The notes under the pieces: generated by a model
The model's database searches: none
Told to the model about the DNA's origin: nothing
What the model saw: the letters and a program-made list of their open reading frames with translations, nothing else
Part shown: positions 25,120-40,300 of the stretch, one piece after another
Layout of the letters: each line of letters begins with the position of its first letter
Position numbering within the stretch: position 1 is the stretch's first letter
Translations under genes and position numbers: made by a program
DNA from: Piscicola geometra
Taxonomy: Eukaryota; Annelida; Clitellata; Hirudinida; Piscicolidae
Length of the DNA: 64,000 nucleotides
Assembly: GCA_943735955.1 (NCBI GenBank)
Contig: OX030961.1
Location: forward strand, 6,268,420 to 6,332,419
Direction of reading: 5' to 3'

Positions 25120-28100
25120 ATGTCGAAATTTTCGTGTATATGTTTTTAATGAATGATAAAGATTCTCAGCTTTCTTAAAGTAATCTATTTGCTCCGTAAT
25201 CGCTCTGTATGCTATGAGATCTATAATTTGGGAATTTCAAACGCACTGTCAGTAGATGTAGTAGCAAGTGAAGCAACAACACCTAGCACTTTCACTGTCG
25301 TTTTCACTGCTCTTGAACACTACATGGTCTTCTGAGCGACATCACAATACCCAGTCTAGAACTTTTTCAACGTCTGCTTCTTTTTAAACCTTCGTGTTGT
25401 ATCTAGACCAAAATATTCTAAAAAGCATTTATAAAAGTTTGCTTCTATTAATCAAGTTTTTTTAATATCTTACATTTTAAATGCTGATAATGTCGTTGTT
25501 TTTTGCGTGTATATTTCTTCAATTTATTTCAAAAATAAAACTTTATTTAAGAGTACCTTTGTGAACGATTATTGGAAATAAATCAATTCATGTGTATTAA
25601 TGTGATCATTGAAAGATTCTGTTGAATGAAACTAATATAGTCAAAATCGTAATACGAAAATGAGTAATTAAATTATAGAAAAACAATTGGGTCTGAAAAG
25701 AGTATTTATACATTGGAAAATGGGTAGAATTTATTGCTGAATTAGAATGCATATAAAATAAATTAAATATGAAATTTTTTAAATTTTATTTTTTTAATGA
25801 TTTGAGTTAACTTTCTCATCGAATAAATTCCATAAATACCACGATGTTTTTGACATATAGAAAAAAATATTCTTAACAACATGTAGAAAAACCACTCAAT
25901 GTATAATTAAAGAGACATTTTTAGACGCATGGGACATAAAGATATTTATATAGTAATGTGATTGCATACATCTATTAAGCATTGCTCTTTCGTCAAATAT
26001 CAAGTTTCTACCTTGTTTTTGGATTATATAACGGTAAAAGGTTTTAAGCTATGTTTTAACTAGAAATATAATGAATATGAAATTAAAACAAACTGAAATT
26101 TATTGCATTCATAAAAATTCAGAATATAATTGATTTATTTTTTCAATTTTGTGTAAAATAATTTCAAATTATAGTTATAAATCACTTCTACGCTTACCAT
26201 AGAGTGAGAGAAAAAGGTTCACGTTTCTACAACTTATAGAAATTGAATACTCAAAAACATATTTTATTTAAATAAAGTTTTATTATAATATTCCAAATTA
26301 TTTAAAAATAGTTTTAAATGTGATCTTCAACGCGTTGATGGTTTATGCAAAAGAAATGCATGTGAAGATTGAACAACAGATGCACGGAGGATTCTGTGAT
26401 ACTTTGATGAATATCTTCAAAAATATTTAAAACCTTAAATGAAAATGTAAAAAAAGAATTGTCATTTTATTTGAAACAAATTTAATGCCTAATAAATAAT
26501 GATATGTTTCTTTTTCAGATTAAATGTGAATCATTTTTCTCTTCTGAAGCGCAATTATTTTGCAGCTTTCTCAACCTTCCAGCGAAATGCTGAAAGAGTT
26601 CAACTTAATGGAAGACTAAATCACACACGAGGGGAAATAGATGATTTTGATTTTCATCAAAGGTTTAATTTCCAAAAATGTATCATAAACAGGTTAAGCG
26701 GGTGACTCATGAAAATCAAGATAATTCTGGATATTGAATTCTATTTTCACATTTTCCAATTATATACACGTCATAGAAACGTTTCAATTTTATGTCAAAA
26801 AAAGAAACGAGTAATACTAATCTTATCAAAATGAATTATGTTTGGGATAATAATAATTAAACCTTTTCATTAAACAACTTTGAATTATGAGCAAAGTAAT
26901 ATTTATTTATATAAAAGCAAAATAAAATAAAATTCTAAAAGTGCTTTTTCAAGTCCTAATGGTTTGGATCTTAAAGAGATTTTACTAATAATTTTTTCGC
27001 GAATATTTTTTTACGTTATTTAAATCAGTAATACATATTCTTCATAAACCTTCTAAAGTATTGAAAATAGGAAAATAAATATATTTCAATTAAATTTCTT
27101 ATAGATATTTCCTTGTTAATAATATTTTTATTCTTAAAAAGATTATGGTTAGAAAGTTCAAATCTCTAGACAATTATAATAAATAAAAAGTAATCTACAC
27201 TATAAAACCATTTCAGTCTGAATAAATCAACCATTAAACAGTTTATATTATCGAATAATAACCTGAAAATAAATTATTGTAAAAGCTATTAAAAATTGTC
27301 TATTAAAATTTGATTTAATAGTTTTGAATCTCTAATGTAGCTGGCAAGATGCTGAAAAAACAATGTAGAGTCATACCTGTCAATACGCGTGAGCCTCTTT
27401 TCACACATAAAATAATTTTATTATAGATTTGAAGTTAGGTTTTTTAATAGATAAAATACTTAAAATCATAAATGATTAAACAGAACTAAAAGTTGTTTAC
27501 AATATTCTTTCAAAAATAAACCAATAGAATTGAACAAATATTAACATCCTTTCATCGCTTTTGACGATTCTAAGATTTTGCATGAAAATTAAATAAATAA
27601 TAAGAAAGCTCTGGTTCTTTGTAGGATATTGCTGTTCGTGTCACCACAGAACCTCTTATGCGTGCCTTAACGGCAAAAAACAAGTCCGAAATGGCTATAA
27701 CACATTTCATTAGAGAAATAGAACAATTAAAAAATCTTGATGGTGAACTGTGAAGGAATTACGTAAAAACAAATAAAAGATCGAAGAAATCATTATGACA
27801 AAAGAGTTTACTTGTTTGGAAACTTATTAAGATGTTAGAGTATTTATTGAATGGGTTTTTTTGAAAAAAAATTCTAAATTATTTTTTAATAATCAATAAT
27901 AATCTTCAATGAATAGTGTTTATGCTTTAAATGTTTTTTAATCAAACTTAACTAATCGTTTTAACCAGTATTCTGCACAGCTGTTACTCGCATTGCTTCA
28001 AAATCATTGTGAGAGTTTGATTAAGTTCTCAATAAGTATTATTATACACCGTTCTGAAATTTAGTTTAATTGCATAAGATCAGCTCCTCAAACCAGTAAA

Positions 28101-28340
28101 TCAATTCATGCGTATTAGGTTTCTTTCACATGTTAAAATTTAAATCTTTAAATTATAATAAAAAGTTTAAAAAGTTGTAAATAAAATTATTAACACGTTT
28201 TTAAGAATACACAAAAAATAGTTTTTATGCATATCAATTTCATCCAAAATTTAAAATTCAGTTTGAAAACTTGGAGAGTGAATGGCAGTTTGTAAGCTAT
28301 AAAGCGTCTGACATTATGGAAACATTTAATCTAGCGGTGA
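25120..28340. other. AT-rich spacer between convergent genes, nothing recognised
   Basis: This stretch lies between the 3' ends of the plus-strand TipE-like gene and the minus-strand cysteine-module gene. Only short unsupported ORFs are present. Confidence 0.55.
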
Positions 28341-28367
28341 AATAGGTGACTTGTGGAGATGACGTAG

Positions 28368-31300
28368 CTACAGATGATGAAGACGACGATGATAATGATG
28401 ATGGAGAAGACGATAATGATGATGACTGTGAAGGTAGTGCTGATTCCAATGTGATAATATTGAAATCATTGCTGCTAGCTGGAGCTTAAACTGTTTCATC
28501 TCGAGATGCTTTGGCTGGTGGGATGTATGTGGAAGCGCCTGAGGGTTCTGTGGAGTACGCCAGAGGATTTTGCCTTCTCTTTGTGGATGTAGACATTTTT
28601 TATGATAAGATTGTTGGAGCTGTAAAACTTTCCTTTGAAAATTATTTTTCGTCTTAAATTTATTTTTAAGTCGCTTGGCGTTCGAAGTAATCTCGATGCT
28701 ATTGCTGTTGGAACATTCATCTTTTATAAACTTAGAATTAATTCTAGATTTCCTTTTTAAAAAGAAATACTTTTTTTCAAATATTCTGAAAATTTCATTT
28801 AATTGATTATTGTTAGAATTATTATATAAAAAAATACACACAGTTTTGTCTTTGCCTAAAAGCAAAAGAAATTGACATTTTTTAATTCTAATTTTTAGAT
28901 CTAAACAACCGCCGGTTCTTTGGTTACCATTTCCAACTCCAAACTCTAAAAGTGTTATTCTTTTATCAGTTACCGCCACAATGAGTGTCTCAGCCTCTAT
29001 TACCAGTTTCATTTCGCATAAGCCTTTAGAAAAGTTAAATTCCTTTTTCACTTTGTTCCAAATCTCATGGTGTTTTCTAGTATTTGAAGTCTTAGAAAGT
29101 TCCATTTTATCCTCTTGGATCAGATGACTACCTGATTCCATCCTCGTTATGTGGATTTTTCTGTTTTTGTTGAACAAAGAATAGCTAGGAAGAAAACAAA
29201 AAAAGTGAAGTGGAAAAAGAAGCTTGCATGTAAACTTTTTAAAGGAAGCTATCAAGCAGCTCATCAGCGCATGGATCGATGAACCATTCATCAAGAGCAT
29301 CCACAGCAGAGATAAGCAAGACATGGGAAAGAAAAAAAAAGATGGTGATTTAGAAGATGATGATGATGAAGAAAAAAAAGATTGTGAAGGTTTCATACTG
29401 TTGCCGTCGATGACAGCGATCTTTTTACGCTGTGCGTGGTTGTTGCTGCCTTTGTAGGGAGCTTTGCCATTGGGCGTGAGGACGTGCTGGTGCTTGAGGT
29501 GGTTGTTCGAAGCAGGACTTGGCTGGAGGTTGTTGAAGTTAGTGATAGTTTGTTTGTTGGTGGTGGAAGCATCTTGTTCAAAATTGATATTTTTTTGTCC
29601 AATCTTCGGATGTTCCCATAAGTCCGGGTCATTGAGGTTCTCGTGGTGGGTGTCGTACTTTATGTTGTTTGCGTTCAAAACACTTCCACCGCCTATGTCT
29701 CCATTTCCGAAGTCTTTGAAGGGAAGTTTTCTCTGTTGATTTCTCTTATTTTGTTTTTCCTCCTTCGGTCCACGATTGACGCTACTTTTTCTGGTATGGT
29801 AACGTCCAGAATAGTAGTGATTGTAGTTGTAGTTTTCTTTGTTTTTGTAGTTGTTGTAGTCATTGCCACTGCCTTCATCTTCTTCACTGTCGATGTCATC
29901 ACTGTCGTCATCGTCAAAGATCTTAAGGGTTTGAGCTTTGGGGTAGATGGTGCTTGTTGTTGAGCCGAGGTGGAATGGCATTGGGGTGGTAGTTGTTTCA
30001 ACGGCATGCTGTGGGTGTGTGTTGAGCTTGTTGAGCGTGCCTTTGCTTCGTTGTTTGGGCGAGAGTTTGTGAGGTTTGTTGCGTGGATGTGGTTGGCTCT
30101 GATGGCTTGGTCTCCTCAGTCTGCACTCGTCTGTCAAGGTGTCAAGTCGTAGAGCATTCATGATAAAAACTGTAATTTATCAAATGAATTATTATAAAAT
30201 ACACTTTGGATAACCATAGATATTCAAATTTAATTTATACAAAATAAATCATCAAAATCTATATATAAATCAGATTTTCTTTACCCTGCCTGCTGATCTT
30301 GTAAACGTGACTGTGGTATCGCATGTACTTGTTGAACCTTCTGGAGTTGGAGGGCGACTGAAGCGGTACGTTGAAGTAGCAGTCCTTGTCGTACGCAAAC
30401 ACTTTTTCATTGTCTTGCTTTCGGAAACTCTGTGTAAAGAAGATGATCAGAAGGCTGTCGAGAATATCAAGGAATTAACCTTGAGAATTCTGATGAGTTA
30501 AAGTTTTGAAAATATAATTTTTTAAAAATAAGAAACACTTAAAATAATGAAAAAACAACAGTTTTTGCAAAATAATTACTTTCAATTTGAAAAAGCACTC
30601 CACTCACATAACAGGCAATCGTGTTGTCTGTTTGCCTCCTCACGATGACGTAATTTGATGACGTCACAGAGCCAGGCCAAGTCACCAAACACTCTAGTGA
30701 AACACCTGACAAAAGTATTTGTTCATTTAAAATATTGAAAAATTATTGCTAAAATGTGAAATCAAAGTTGAATAAGAAAGAATCAAAGACATGCATCAGG
30801 GAGATAAAGCAAAGATTCGCAGACCGATGAAATTGCAAAAGTCTAAAAATGGTAAAGAATGTTCGTGAATTAATCAAATAATTACAAACGTTTGCCAATC
30901 AAGAAATGCATTGAAGCAACAGAAAATCTATCAGAATAGATTAATTAGTTCGATAAAGACTCTCTTTCATGCCGCTCTAGATGTGCTCAAGGAGCTTTAG
31001 CTCTTCAATTAAGTTGTGTTCTCAATATAATTCCGTTTCAATAAATTAATATTAATTTGGAATAAAAGTTTTTGGAAAAGTTTTATAATTTTGATAGTTA
31101 TTTTTTTTAAATATTTATTTTTTTTAAATATTTATTTTTTTAGAAAGACTCGTTTAAATGCTTTCAAAGCGTTCTAACTCACCAGGCTGTCCAAGGTCGC
31201 AACTGTGATCAATGTGGATAATGGAGGGGTGGTCACAGCCGATGTTCAAGCGATGAAGACAACCGCCTGTGAGTGCTGTGTGGTGAATACCCGGGTCAGG

Positions 31301-34300
31301 ACACGCCACTCCACTCATGTTGCTGGCTGTAGTGTGGTGGAAGGGGGTTGTTGTGGTGTGGTGGAAGGGGGTTGTTGTGGTGTGGTGTAAGGGGGTTGTT
31401 GTGGTGTGATGGAAGAGGTTTGTTGTGGTGTAATTGTGGAAGTTGTGGTGTGGTGTGGTGTGGTGAAGTGGTTTAAATGAAAAAGTGGCAGTGTTCGTTA
31501 GAGTTTTTTGTGTTGCAAAAGTAGGTTAAAGTGGAGAAAATTGATTAATAAATCTATTGAGTAATTAATTTAGAAAGAAAATATAAAAATTATAAACTAA
31601 AAGTAACAACTAATAAGTCGAAATAATAATAGTGCCTTGGGCTGTTTTCAGCCAAAAAAGTCAACAGATGGCTGGAAAATTATTACTCAAGATTTGATTT
31701 TCATTATTATTCATTTTTATATTTGTATTGTTGATTTTTTTTTGCTTTTTGAAATAAATAAGTTTTTTTAACTTTTTTTATTGATATCAAATCATTTTTA
31801 AATGTGTGTAAATAAATTTTTACAAGATTTTAACTACTCAAACTTTAAAATATTGCATTTACATCAAAATTATATAATCATTTCTTGAAAAATATACAAT
31901 GATTGAAACTCACGGAAGTAGTAGTGGGTCTGTGTGTAGGTGGAGTTGATGTTGCATGTTTGGTAGGGATCGTTGCCACCCTGACCTAGAAAGCCTATTG
32001 TGTGCGTGTGAATGTGACGATTATCAATAAATTATCACCATCATTCGCATCATCATCATTACCACAAATACTAGTATCATCATCACCACTAAGAGTATCG
32101 TAATCATAACCAACTTTAGTAGCATCATTACCACAACCATCAGTATGATTATCAAAACCAAAAATATCAACCTTCCTGCACGGAGAAGATGTTCAGAGAC
32201 GATCTATGTATGCGCAAGCATTTGTCTTGAGAATTACTGTTTTGATAATAATGCCAAAAATAAAAATAAATTTCATATACATTATCTATAATAAGTAAAA
32301 ATAATAAATTATTAGGAAATAGAGCAGAAAATCGGGAAATACCAACAATTTATAACTTTATTGTAAAAAATAAGTTGATATTTAAAAAAAATAATAAATA
32401 ATAGATTATAAAAATGAATTAAAAGCTGATTGTTAGAAAATAATTTTCTATTTTGTGAAACCTTTGGAATAAATCTAAAGATAAGAAAACACTAAAAAAA
32501 GTAGTAAGCAAAAGTCTAAATTTATTCAAATCGTCTTACACAAACATATTTATATAAATCATTAAGAGATTTTTCAATAGATTAACAGATGTGTATAGAA
32601 TTACTCTATAATAAATGGTGGACTCACCACTCGGTGGTGGAGAAGGTGAGGTAGGTGAGCACCTCAGAGTTGTCCTGCTGAAGCACCCGTGACAAGAGGC
32701 GTCTGCAACGATGGATACTCACCACTTCCTCGCCCACAAAACTCCCATTTGAGGGTCTCTTCAAGCGTAAGAACAGCTCATGTTTGTCTTCGCCTCTTCC
32801 GAAATGTAACTTTCCGCTAGCATCCCTCCAGACCACCTCGCTTAACCAATCAGGAAAGCGACACGCTTGCAGAGTAGCTTGCACTTGAAAGTATATATTT
32901 GAAAAGGTTTAAGAAATATTTAAAACTAATATTTAATTTCAATTTATTTTATAAAATTGTAATATTATTCAGTATTCTATAAAACATAAATATTCGAATC
33001 AATGCGAGTATAAAAATGTAATTAAAACAACAAGAATACCTAAACCTTTTTTCGAATTTTCTCTAACGAAAACCAACCAGGCATTCAAACATCTATTAAA
33101 ATTTCATTTACTCACCTATCCGTTCAACCATTTAAACGATCACTTATCAATCAAGAAGTCACTCTAGCGTGCTGTCCCCACAATTCAAGCTATCTCCTCG
33201 CTACACAATCCATCAACCCGTTCACCCATCAGACTAAGCTTATTAACCTTTTCCTTTAACATTACATTATTTAGAAAATAGCACAAAAGTAAGATAAAAT
33301 AGCCACCTAGCAGTAAATTCTAATTTAAAACCAGACCTTCAGTCACTAACAATGAATTCTTCCTCCATCACCACCACTCCCACTACCAATAAACGACCAC
33401 CCACCTTTCTCAAACTCCATCTGGAAAGGCCCGTCTGAGAGGCTTCTGAGACCTCGGCATGTGGCATCCACGCTCATGGAGAGTGTCATGCGGTCACCAC
33501 TCTGGCTGTAGGACTGTGGAGTGAGGCGTTTGTGGGGTTTAGCTAGAATGTGTCAACTGCTTTTTATGAAGTTTCATGGAAATTAAGTTTTTTTAAAGAG
33601 AGAAAGTTTGAAAGAAAAGTATGCTTTTTGCAGCTTTCAAATCCGTTCGAAATCAAGAAAAAGCCTATTGTCTAATTAATTTATATATATGAAAAAGCTA
33701 TTTGTCTTTGAAAAATGTTCTGTCTGATAAAGATATCGATTGGCTAAACGTCTAGAGAGTTTGAAAGTTGATAAATGGTTTGATAGATAAGTGATTGAAT
33801 GATTGGTAGGCTGGTTGAGTGAGTATTTGATCGATTCATGCCTGAATGACCAATGGACGAGGCTTTGCGCCTATCAATTCAGTGATATCTCGTCAATAAA
33901 ACTGACTAGCATGATCAACTTTGAAGTTTCAGACAAGTAAAGCAGAAGGACGAATCTAAAAACAAGCAGTTTTTTTACATTGAAAAGTTAAAAATTTTTC
34001 CAATTTTAGTATTTTTACCACTTTGAAAAACCTTTTTAAAGAAGCGTATATCTTTCAACAGCACACAATAGAGACACGATTGTATCGAAGAATGTGCTTA
34101 GCAAGCTTAATGCTTGGTTAGAAACTTTTCAAGTTAACTAAAATATATAGTTTAAATAATGTTTTTTAATACGACTAATTAAGTTAAACTGTATCGTTTA
34201 AAAAGCGATTTGTAAACACTTGATAAGCTTTTTTGAATGATTCATGCAAAATTTAATTCCAGTCCAACCATTTCTTCCATTTAGCTAATGCTTAGACAGT

Positions 34301-37300
34301 TACATAATAAGTTCAAAACATTCATGAAAAAAGATATTTAAAGCAAAAAATATTTTCAAATAAGCTACACTATAAATATTCTATAGATTCAACGGAGAAA
34401 GTATATCAAAAGTGTAATCCCGAAATTGAATCTGTTTTTCAATCAATCAATTTTATAGAAACTTCAAAAAAGCTATGCTAAAGTTATTTTTTAGACTTTC
34501 AAAAAAGATTAAAAGTTTTCTTGTGCAAGCAATTTGTTAATCTAAAAAAGATAAATTTATAGATAAGTTTTCTAGGATAATTTCTCAAACTCTGTTTATA
34601 ACTTGACAATTTACATTAAAAAATTATAATTTCCCCACCTTGTCATTAATCTTCTTTTTTCATCTTCTTCGCCATCAATCTAAGCTCTCACTCACAAACA
34701 TCTATCTCTTCAACCCATTCCCCAAAGCTATTTATCCCAGTCGTTTATCCCATTTATCCATTCCTAATCCCACCTTCATCCTTCCTTAATTGATTAACCC
34801 AGAAAAGCAACCAACTGATGCGTGAAAACAATGATAAATGCTGCATTTATGTCTGACAAATAAATCAATTTTTTCGCTTTCTATGCGGTTTTCCAATATA
34901 TCAAAACCTTTTCGGTATAACGTTTATTGACATATTTCAAATGAAAAAATTTAAACTTTTATTTTTGGGGTCTTTGACAACTTGCAGTGTTTAAACTCAT
35001 AAAACTTGTTAAAAAAGTTATTTTTTAAAACGATTTTTTCGCATAAATGCATTACATAAAAACATAATATGTGAAAAAAAATTATAAAAAACAATTTATA
35101 AAAATGAATTTCTTAAAACCATTCAAACACAATCAAAACCCCTAATAAACCCTTACCAAGCATTTGTACATCTCTTCTTTCTGGCTGATGGAAGGAGAGT
35201 GCAGTCGAGTATACATGAAGGACTCTGAACCCACTTTCCAACTCGCCAAACTTTCCATTTCGATTTCTGTGAGAAATGGTTGCACAATTTGGGATTGATT
35301 CAGGTAGATTTCTTATGAATTGGTTAGTGGGTTGCTGAATATGCATTAAGTTTCAATAAATATAAATGTTTTAAATCGTGCATATAGAACAAGGAAACAA
35401 TTGGTTAAGCTAATATTTTTCCCTTAAACACACTAAAAGCCATTTATTCAGAGCTATAAACCCTATTTCAGTTGATTTTTATATGGAAAAGTTGAAAAGC
35501 TCTTCAGCAAGTAAAATCAACCAGATTGAGACTTATAAATATCTGGTTGAGATTCGGCTGAGATTTAAGTACTTTTCGTTTGGCTTCTTGGAAGCACCAT
35601 AAAGCAAGCTAGGCTTTGATGTACAGGCTTTGGGACGGATCTTGCAGCCTCGAAGACTGTTGTATTCAGTCGTAAACATGCGATAATTGAGGTCATACAC
35701 GCACTATAGGCCAGCATTTGCTTTTGAAATTGACTACAGACCATTTTCACGTGAAATTACACGTTTTTTATGCGAATTTAGGGTATAAAGGCAAGTTGAG
35801 TCTAAGCATCAAATGTGTTTTCGCCAAAAAAAGTAAATACAAAAATATATCAAATCTACCAGACTAAAATAACTTTATTTAAAAAAAGTATTCAAGATTT
35901 TTCATTGCAAAAGTGTTTGAAATCTTATATAAATAATCGATTTTGTTGAAAAAATTAACCGTGATTAATTGGATCATTAGAACTTCCAAAAGAGGTTGGA
36001 GATTTAAGGAGCAAAATCTTCAGTGTTCTAGAGAAGAGGACTCATGCGTGTACATGATGCAGCCACAATTAATAATCCGACAGCAGTTCCCTGCAGATGT
36101 ATTTGATGCATTTCACTAATATCTCAGTCCTCCTCGGGGGAAATATAAATAAGTTGGGGCAACGTTGAAGTTTACTTCAGTCTTGAAGCTAATTTCCCTG
36201 CAAAATGTTTTTCGTTTTGCGGTATATTTTTGTTACAATTGTCATTACTGTATAGTTTTCTTTTTGAAAAAAGTATCTTCAGGCACTCATTCTTTTCTAC
36301 TATTTGTAGGAACATTTGATTAGTTTTGACATGTTCTGATTTTTCATTCTTTTGATGTTTTTTTATTTCTTCTAGTTTCCTATTCATCTTGCTTTGCTTG
36401 TTTTCTATCTAAAAGACCTTTGTTAGAAAAATAATTTTCTGAATACTCAAAACATTACGGTCTTTTGAAAACACTTTTAGCGGAATTCATTTTGCAAATT
36501 GAATAATAAAAAAACACATCAAATCAACGTTTAAAAGTTTTTTTGTACTTACTATTTTATGAAAATGTTAAAAACGGATTGAATTTTTTTTATTAATTAA
36601 AAATTAAAAATGTCTTTTTTTTCTGGTGAATTAGGTTTACAATCGTACTGTTTGTGTGTGTTTCTTAATTTTCTGAAAGCGGAAGGTTATATTTGACATA
36701 TAGAGTTAATTTTAGTATAAAAAACTTTATTGTTAGTGTTTGTCAATCTTTAAGTAGACACATTAAAACTTTGAAATCGATGATTATTTCTCTCTACTAA
36801 TAGTTTATCTATGTTTTAAACCTTGAAAGAAAAATGCAAGTACTCAAATGGTGAATGTCTGCCAAAAATATTAAATAGGAAAAAACAAATTTTTTCGGAA
36901 ATAAAATAAAAACAAAAAGTCATGAATAGTTTGCAACGCTTATAAAAACGTTTTTTGAAAAAAAAAAATGCGGTTTACAGTTATAACCATAAAAAATTAT
37001 AACCAACTAAGTTGTAGTAAAAAGCAGCGGAATCCGTGTCATTAAATCATTTTTACACTTTTTTGAAATTACAACTGTTTTCAGCGAGGAATCTACGAAC
37101 ATTCCTCGGAGCACCTGACCCACACCTCCCAAGGCTAGACCTTCCTCAACTTTCCAGCCCCAATAAAAGAACCAATACATGGAGTTATTGCCTATTGATC
37201 GGGTTATACATCACAATTGAATCAAATTAATCGGTGCATAAAATAATTGAAAAAAAGAAAAAATGATTTTTATTCATTAATGTTTTATCCTCTCTAAAAC

Positions 37301-40300
37301 CGTATTTTCCAATTTTGTGTGGGAGAATCTCAAAGAAAACTAAAGTGAGATTTTATTCATCGCATTTTTAGACGTTGCAGTTATTTGCATTGAGTTTCAA
37401 TAAAACAATGACCTTATTAAAAATGCTGAAGTTTTTTCTAAAATTAGATTTCAAAGTAAGTTTCGCCGCTTATGATGATTTTTACAAATATTTATATTAA
37501 TCCAAAACATGAAAAGTTTTAACGATAAAATTAGTGTTTTTGTGAGACAAAAAAAATCATTACTTAATAGTTTTCATAAAATTCAAATCTCCTCAAGTTA
37601 TTATTTGAAGAATTTTTCGAACGCAACATCTAACCAGTAGAATCGGCCCAGAAACATTTTCAGAGATGAAATGCATACATTTAGCTAAGTATACGATGTT
37701 AGAAAAACAATTGAATTTGCGCATTCCCATTTTTTTCTTCTTCTTGATGTTTGAGTGTATTTAGAAGTTTGCATGTAGGCATTTTAATGTTTTTATGCTG
37801 AGAATTTTTAATGTTTTATGTCAGATTTTTATGTTTTTATTTTTTCTAATCAGCTTGATAAAACTAAACAGCTTTCATTCCATAGGTATTTAATACAATT
37901 TTTTCATCTTTTTGCAGGTATATATATATCATTTTTTACAAACAAGTGCGTCTAAGTTGGTTTGTATGTCTATTTTTATGCAGGTTTGTATGTGCTTGCA
38001 TACAAGGATGGAGTATAAATGGATTTGGAAGAGAAAAGGGCAAGGGTGAGGGTGGATGGATGGCTGTGTTTCAATCTCAATATCGTTGATTGCATGCACC
38101 GCTGTGCTCATCAGATTTTTCAAACTCTCAGTTGACAGAGTCTACTTTTCTCGTTTTAAATTTCAATTTTTCGAATATTTAATTTTGTAAATATCAATGT
38201 TTTTATAAGATAAAGAAAGCAATTAATTAGAACTGGGTGGTTTTAATCCATAATATATTTTAAAGTAGTCATACTTTTGTTCAAAGCTTTAATAAATCAC
38301 TTTTTTCTGACCATAAAACAATATTAAACGCAGGTCATGACATGCGTTATCCATCATTTTACTATCCTCTTAATTGAGCTTCTATAGATTCAGAATTAAA
38401 TCAAAGAAAAAACATATGAAAAAGGATAAATCATCTTGTTTAAGAAACAAAAGTATTTTATTTAAAAATGATTTATTATTTGGTATTTCTTTAATTCAAA
38501 GAAGATTAAAGAAACTTTTTTGTCTAGGCTAGGCGGATTATCGTCTGAATAATTCAAGGTACAGTAAGCCTATTTACCTCTTTGAAAATTCTATAATTTA
38601 TAATAAAATTTAAAAATATATATTTTAAAAATAATGATTATGATTTCAACATGAATTTTAATAAATAAAGAAGTACTAAATAATTTATAACAAAAATTTA
38701 TAATTGAATTAATTACCAACAAACCCAAAAACAACCCATCGTGATAGAAAAAATAAAAAGGATTGATCGGTTAATAAAAATATACAAAAAAAAACATATT
38801 TTTACATACTTTAAACCTGTTTTCACCTTAACAAAGCTCTAGTTTCCGACATTTATAGCATTTTTGAATTTAAACAAAAGTATGAAACGTATGGGTTGAA
38901 AACTCCCAAAAAGTGGCAAAAAGTAGGAAGGAAGAGGAGGCGCTATAACTTATTTTAAGCATTCGCAAGAGTCGTCCGAGCGACAAGCTACGAGGAGGAC
39001 TTGAGAAATGTAATGACAAGATTAGAATAATAGAAGCATAAAAACGTCAATAAACAGCTTTAATGGAATAAGGGAAAACAACAATGATAAAAAGTATAAA
39101 CGAAAAAATAATAATGAAGAAAAAAATTCAAGAAATGACATAAAAGAATGAAACAAGAAAATCCAAGAAAAGAATGTTTTAAAAAAGTAAAAATAGTGCA
39201 AATAATAGCACTTATGTAGGGGTAATAATACTAAAGGATGATTCTGGAGAGAATAATGACAGCTCGATGATTACATTGAGTAATTATAAGGCTCGTAATG
39301 ATGAAATAAAAGCGCCCCTATAAGGATGATGAAGGAAATGATGATGATGGTGATGGAAATGATTATGATGATGATGGTTGAAAATTGATGATAATGATGA
39401 TGGGTTGATGATGTTGGTAGTGATAACGAGGGTAGTGAGAACTGATGGGTTTTAAGATAATAATGTTGACGTAAATTATTGTGACGTGGTTAAAAGATAC
39501 AAAAGACTTTCTTTTCACACTAAAAAAGTTGTGAGAAATTGATTATCACTGCACTGTATATTATTTGTAAATTATCACTATATTAGTTGTACCGTATTGT
39601 CATTGTTGTTTTGCTTATTTAATTTCAAAAAGACTGAGTCTATTGTGTTTTGAAATTATACTTTTTTTGAAAGTTTTTGACTAACTAGGTAAATTTACTA
39701 TTTTGAGTATTCATAGAATGAAATTCTATTCAAAGAATCGTTGATGATTGAAAAAGCGTTAAGCGTTCTAGGCAAATCATGGATTCTAATTCCAATAAAA
39801 TTTAAAGCGTAAAAAGTATAGAATCATTATCACTACAAATATATGATAGAAATAGGATATAAAACAAAACATTTTCCACTTTTCATTTTTTTCTTTCTTT
39901 CCCGACAAAAACTAGGTCTCACCTTTTATGATATAGTACTTCCTCCTAGGCTTCTTGCCGTATATTTATGCCTGCATAATCACAAATCTGCTAGTGCTAT
40001 AGAATCAACCAAAAGAACTTTTTTGGGAGTTTTTTCTGTACTCAATGTTTATGTTTGGATAAAACACATAAACATACACACATCAACAAATCCATATATG
40101 AAATAATATATACATACTCATCGTCAGCTTTCTTAAGATTCACAAATTTAAAAAAATCTTTAGTTCGCATAAACAAATACTTTCACATAAACAAAATCTT
40201 TTGCATTGAAAAAGTAAAAATGAAAATAAACAAATAAGGCACATAAACAGACACAAAAAGAAATATTTTGAGTATTTCTATGTCAGATTTATAAGACATG

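Noticed and set aside
29643..29963. Val/Phe-rich plus-strand ORF resembling a membrane protein
   Set aside because: It is antisense to the Asn/Asp-rich part of the terminal exon of the cysteine-module gene.
37036..37230. Plus-strand ORF after a good-looking acceptor (GTTTTCAG)
   Set aside because: The possible frames either stop quickly or show no family resemblance, and no partner exon was found.
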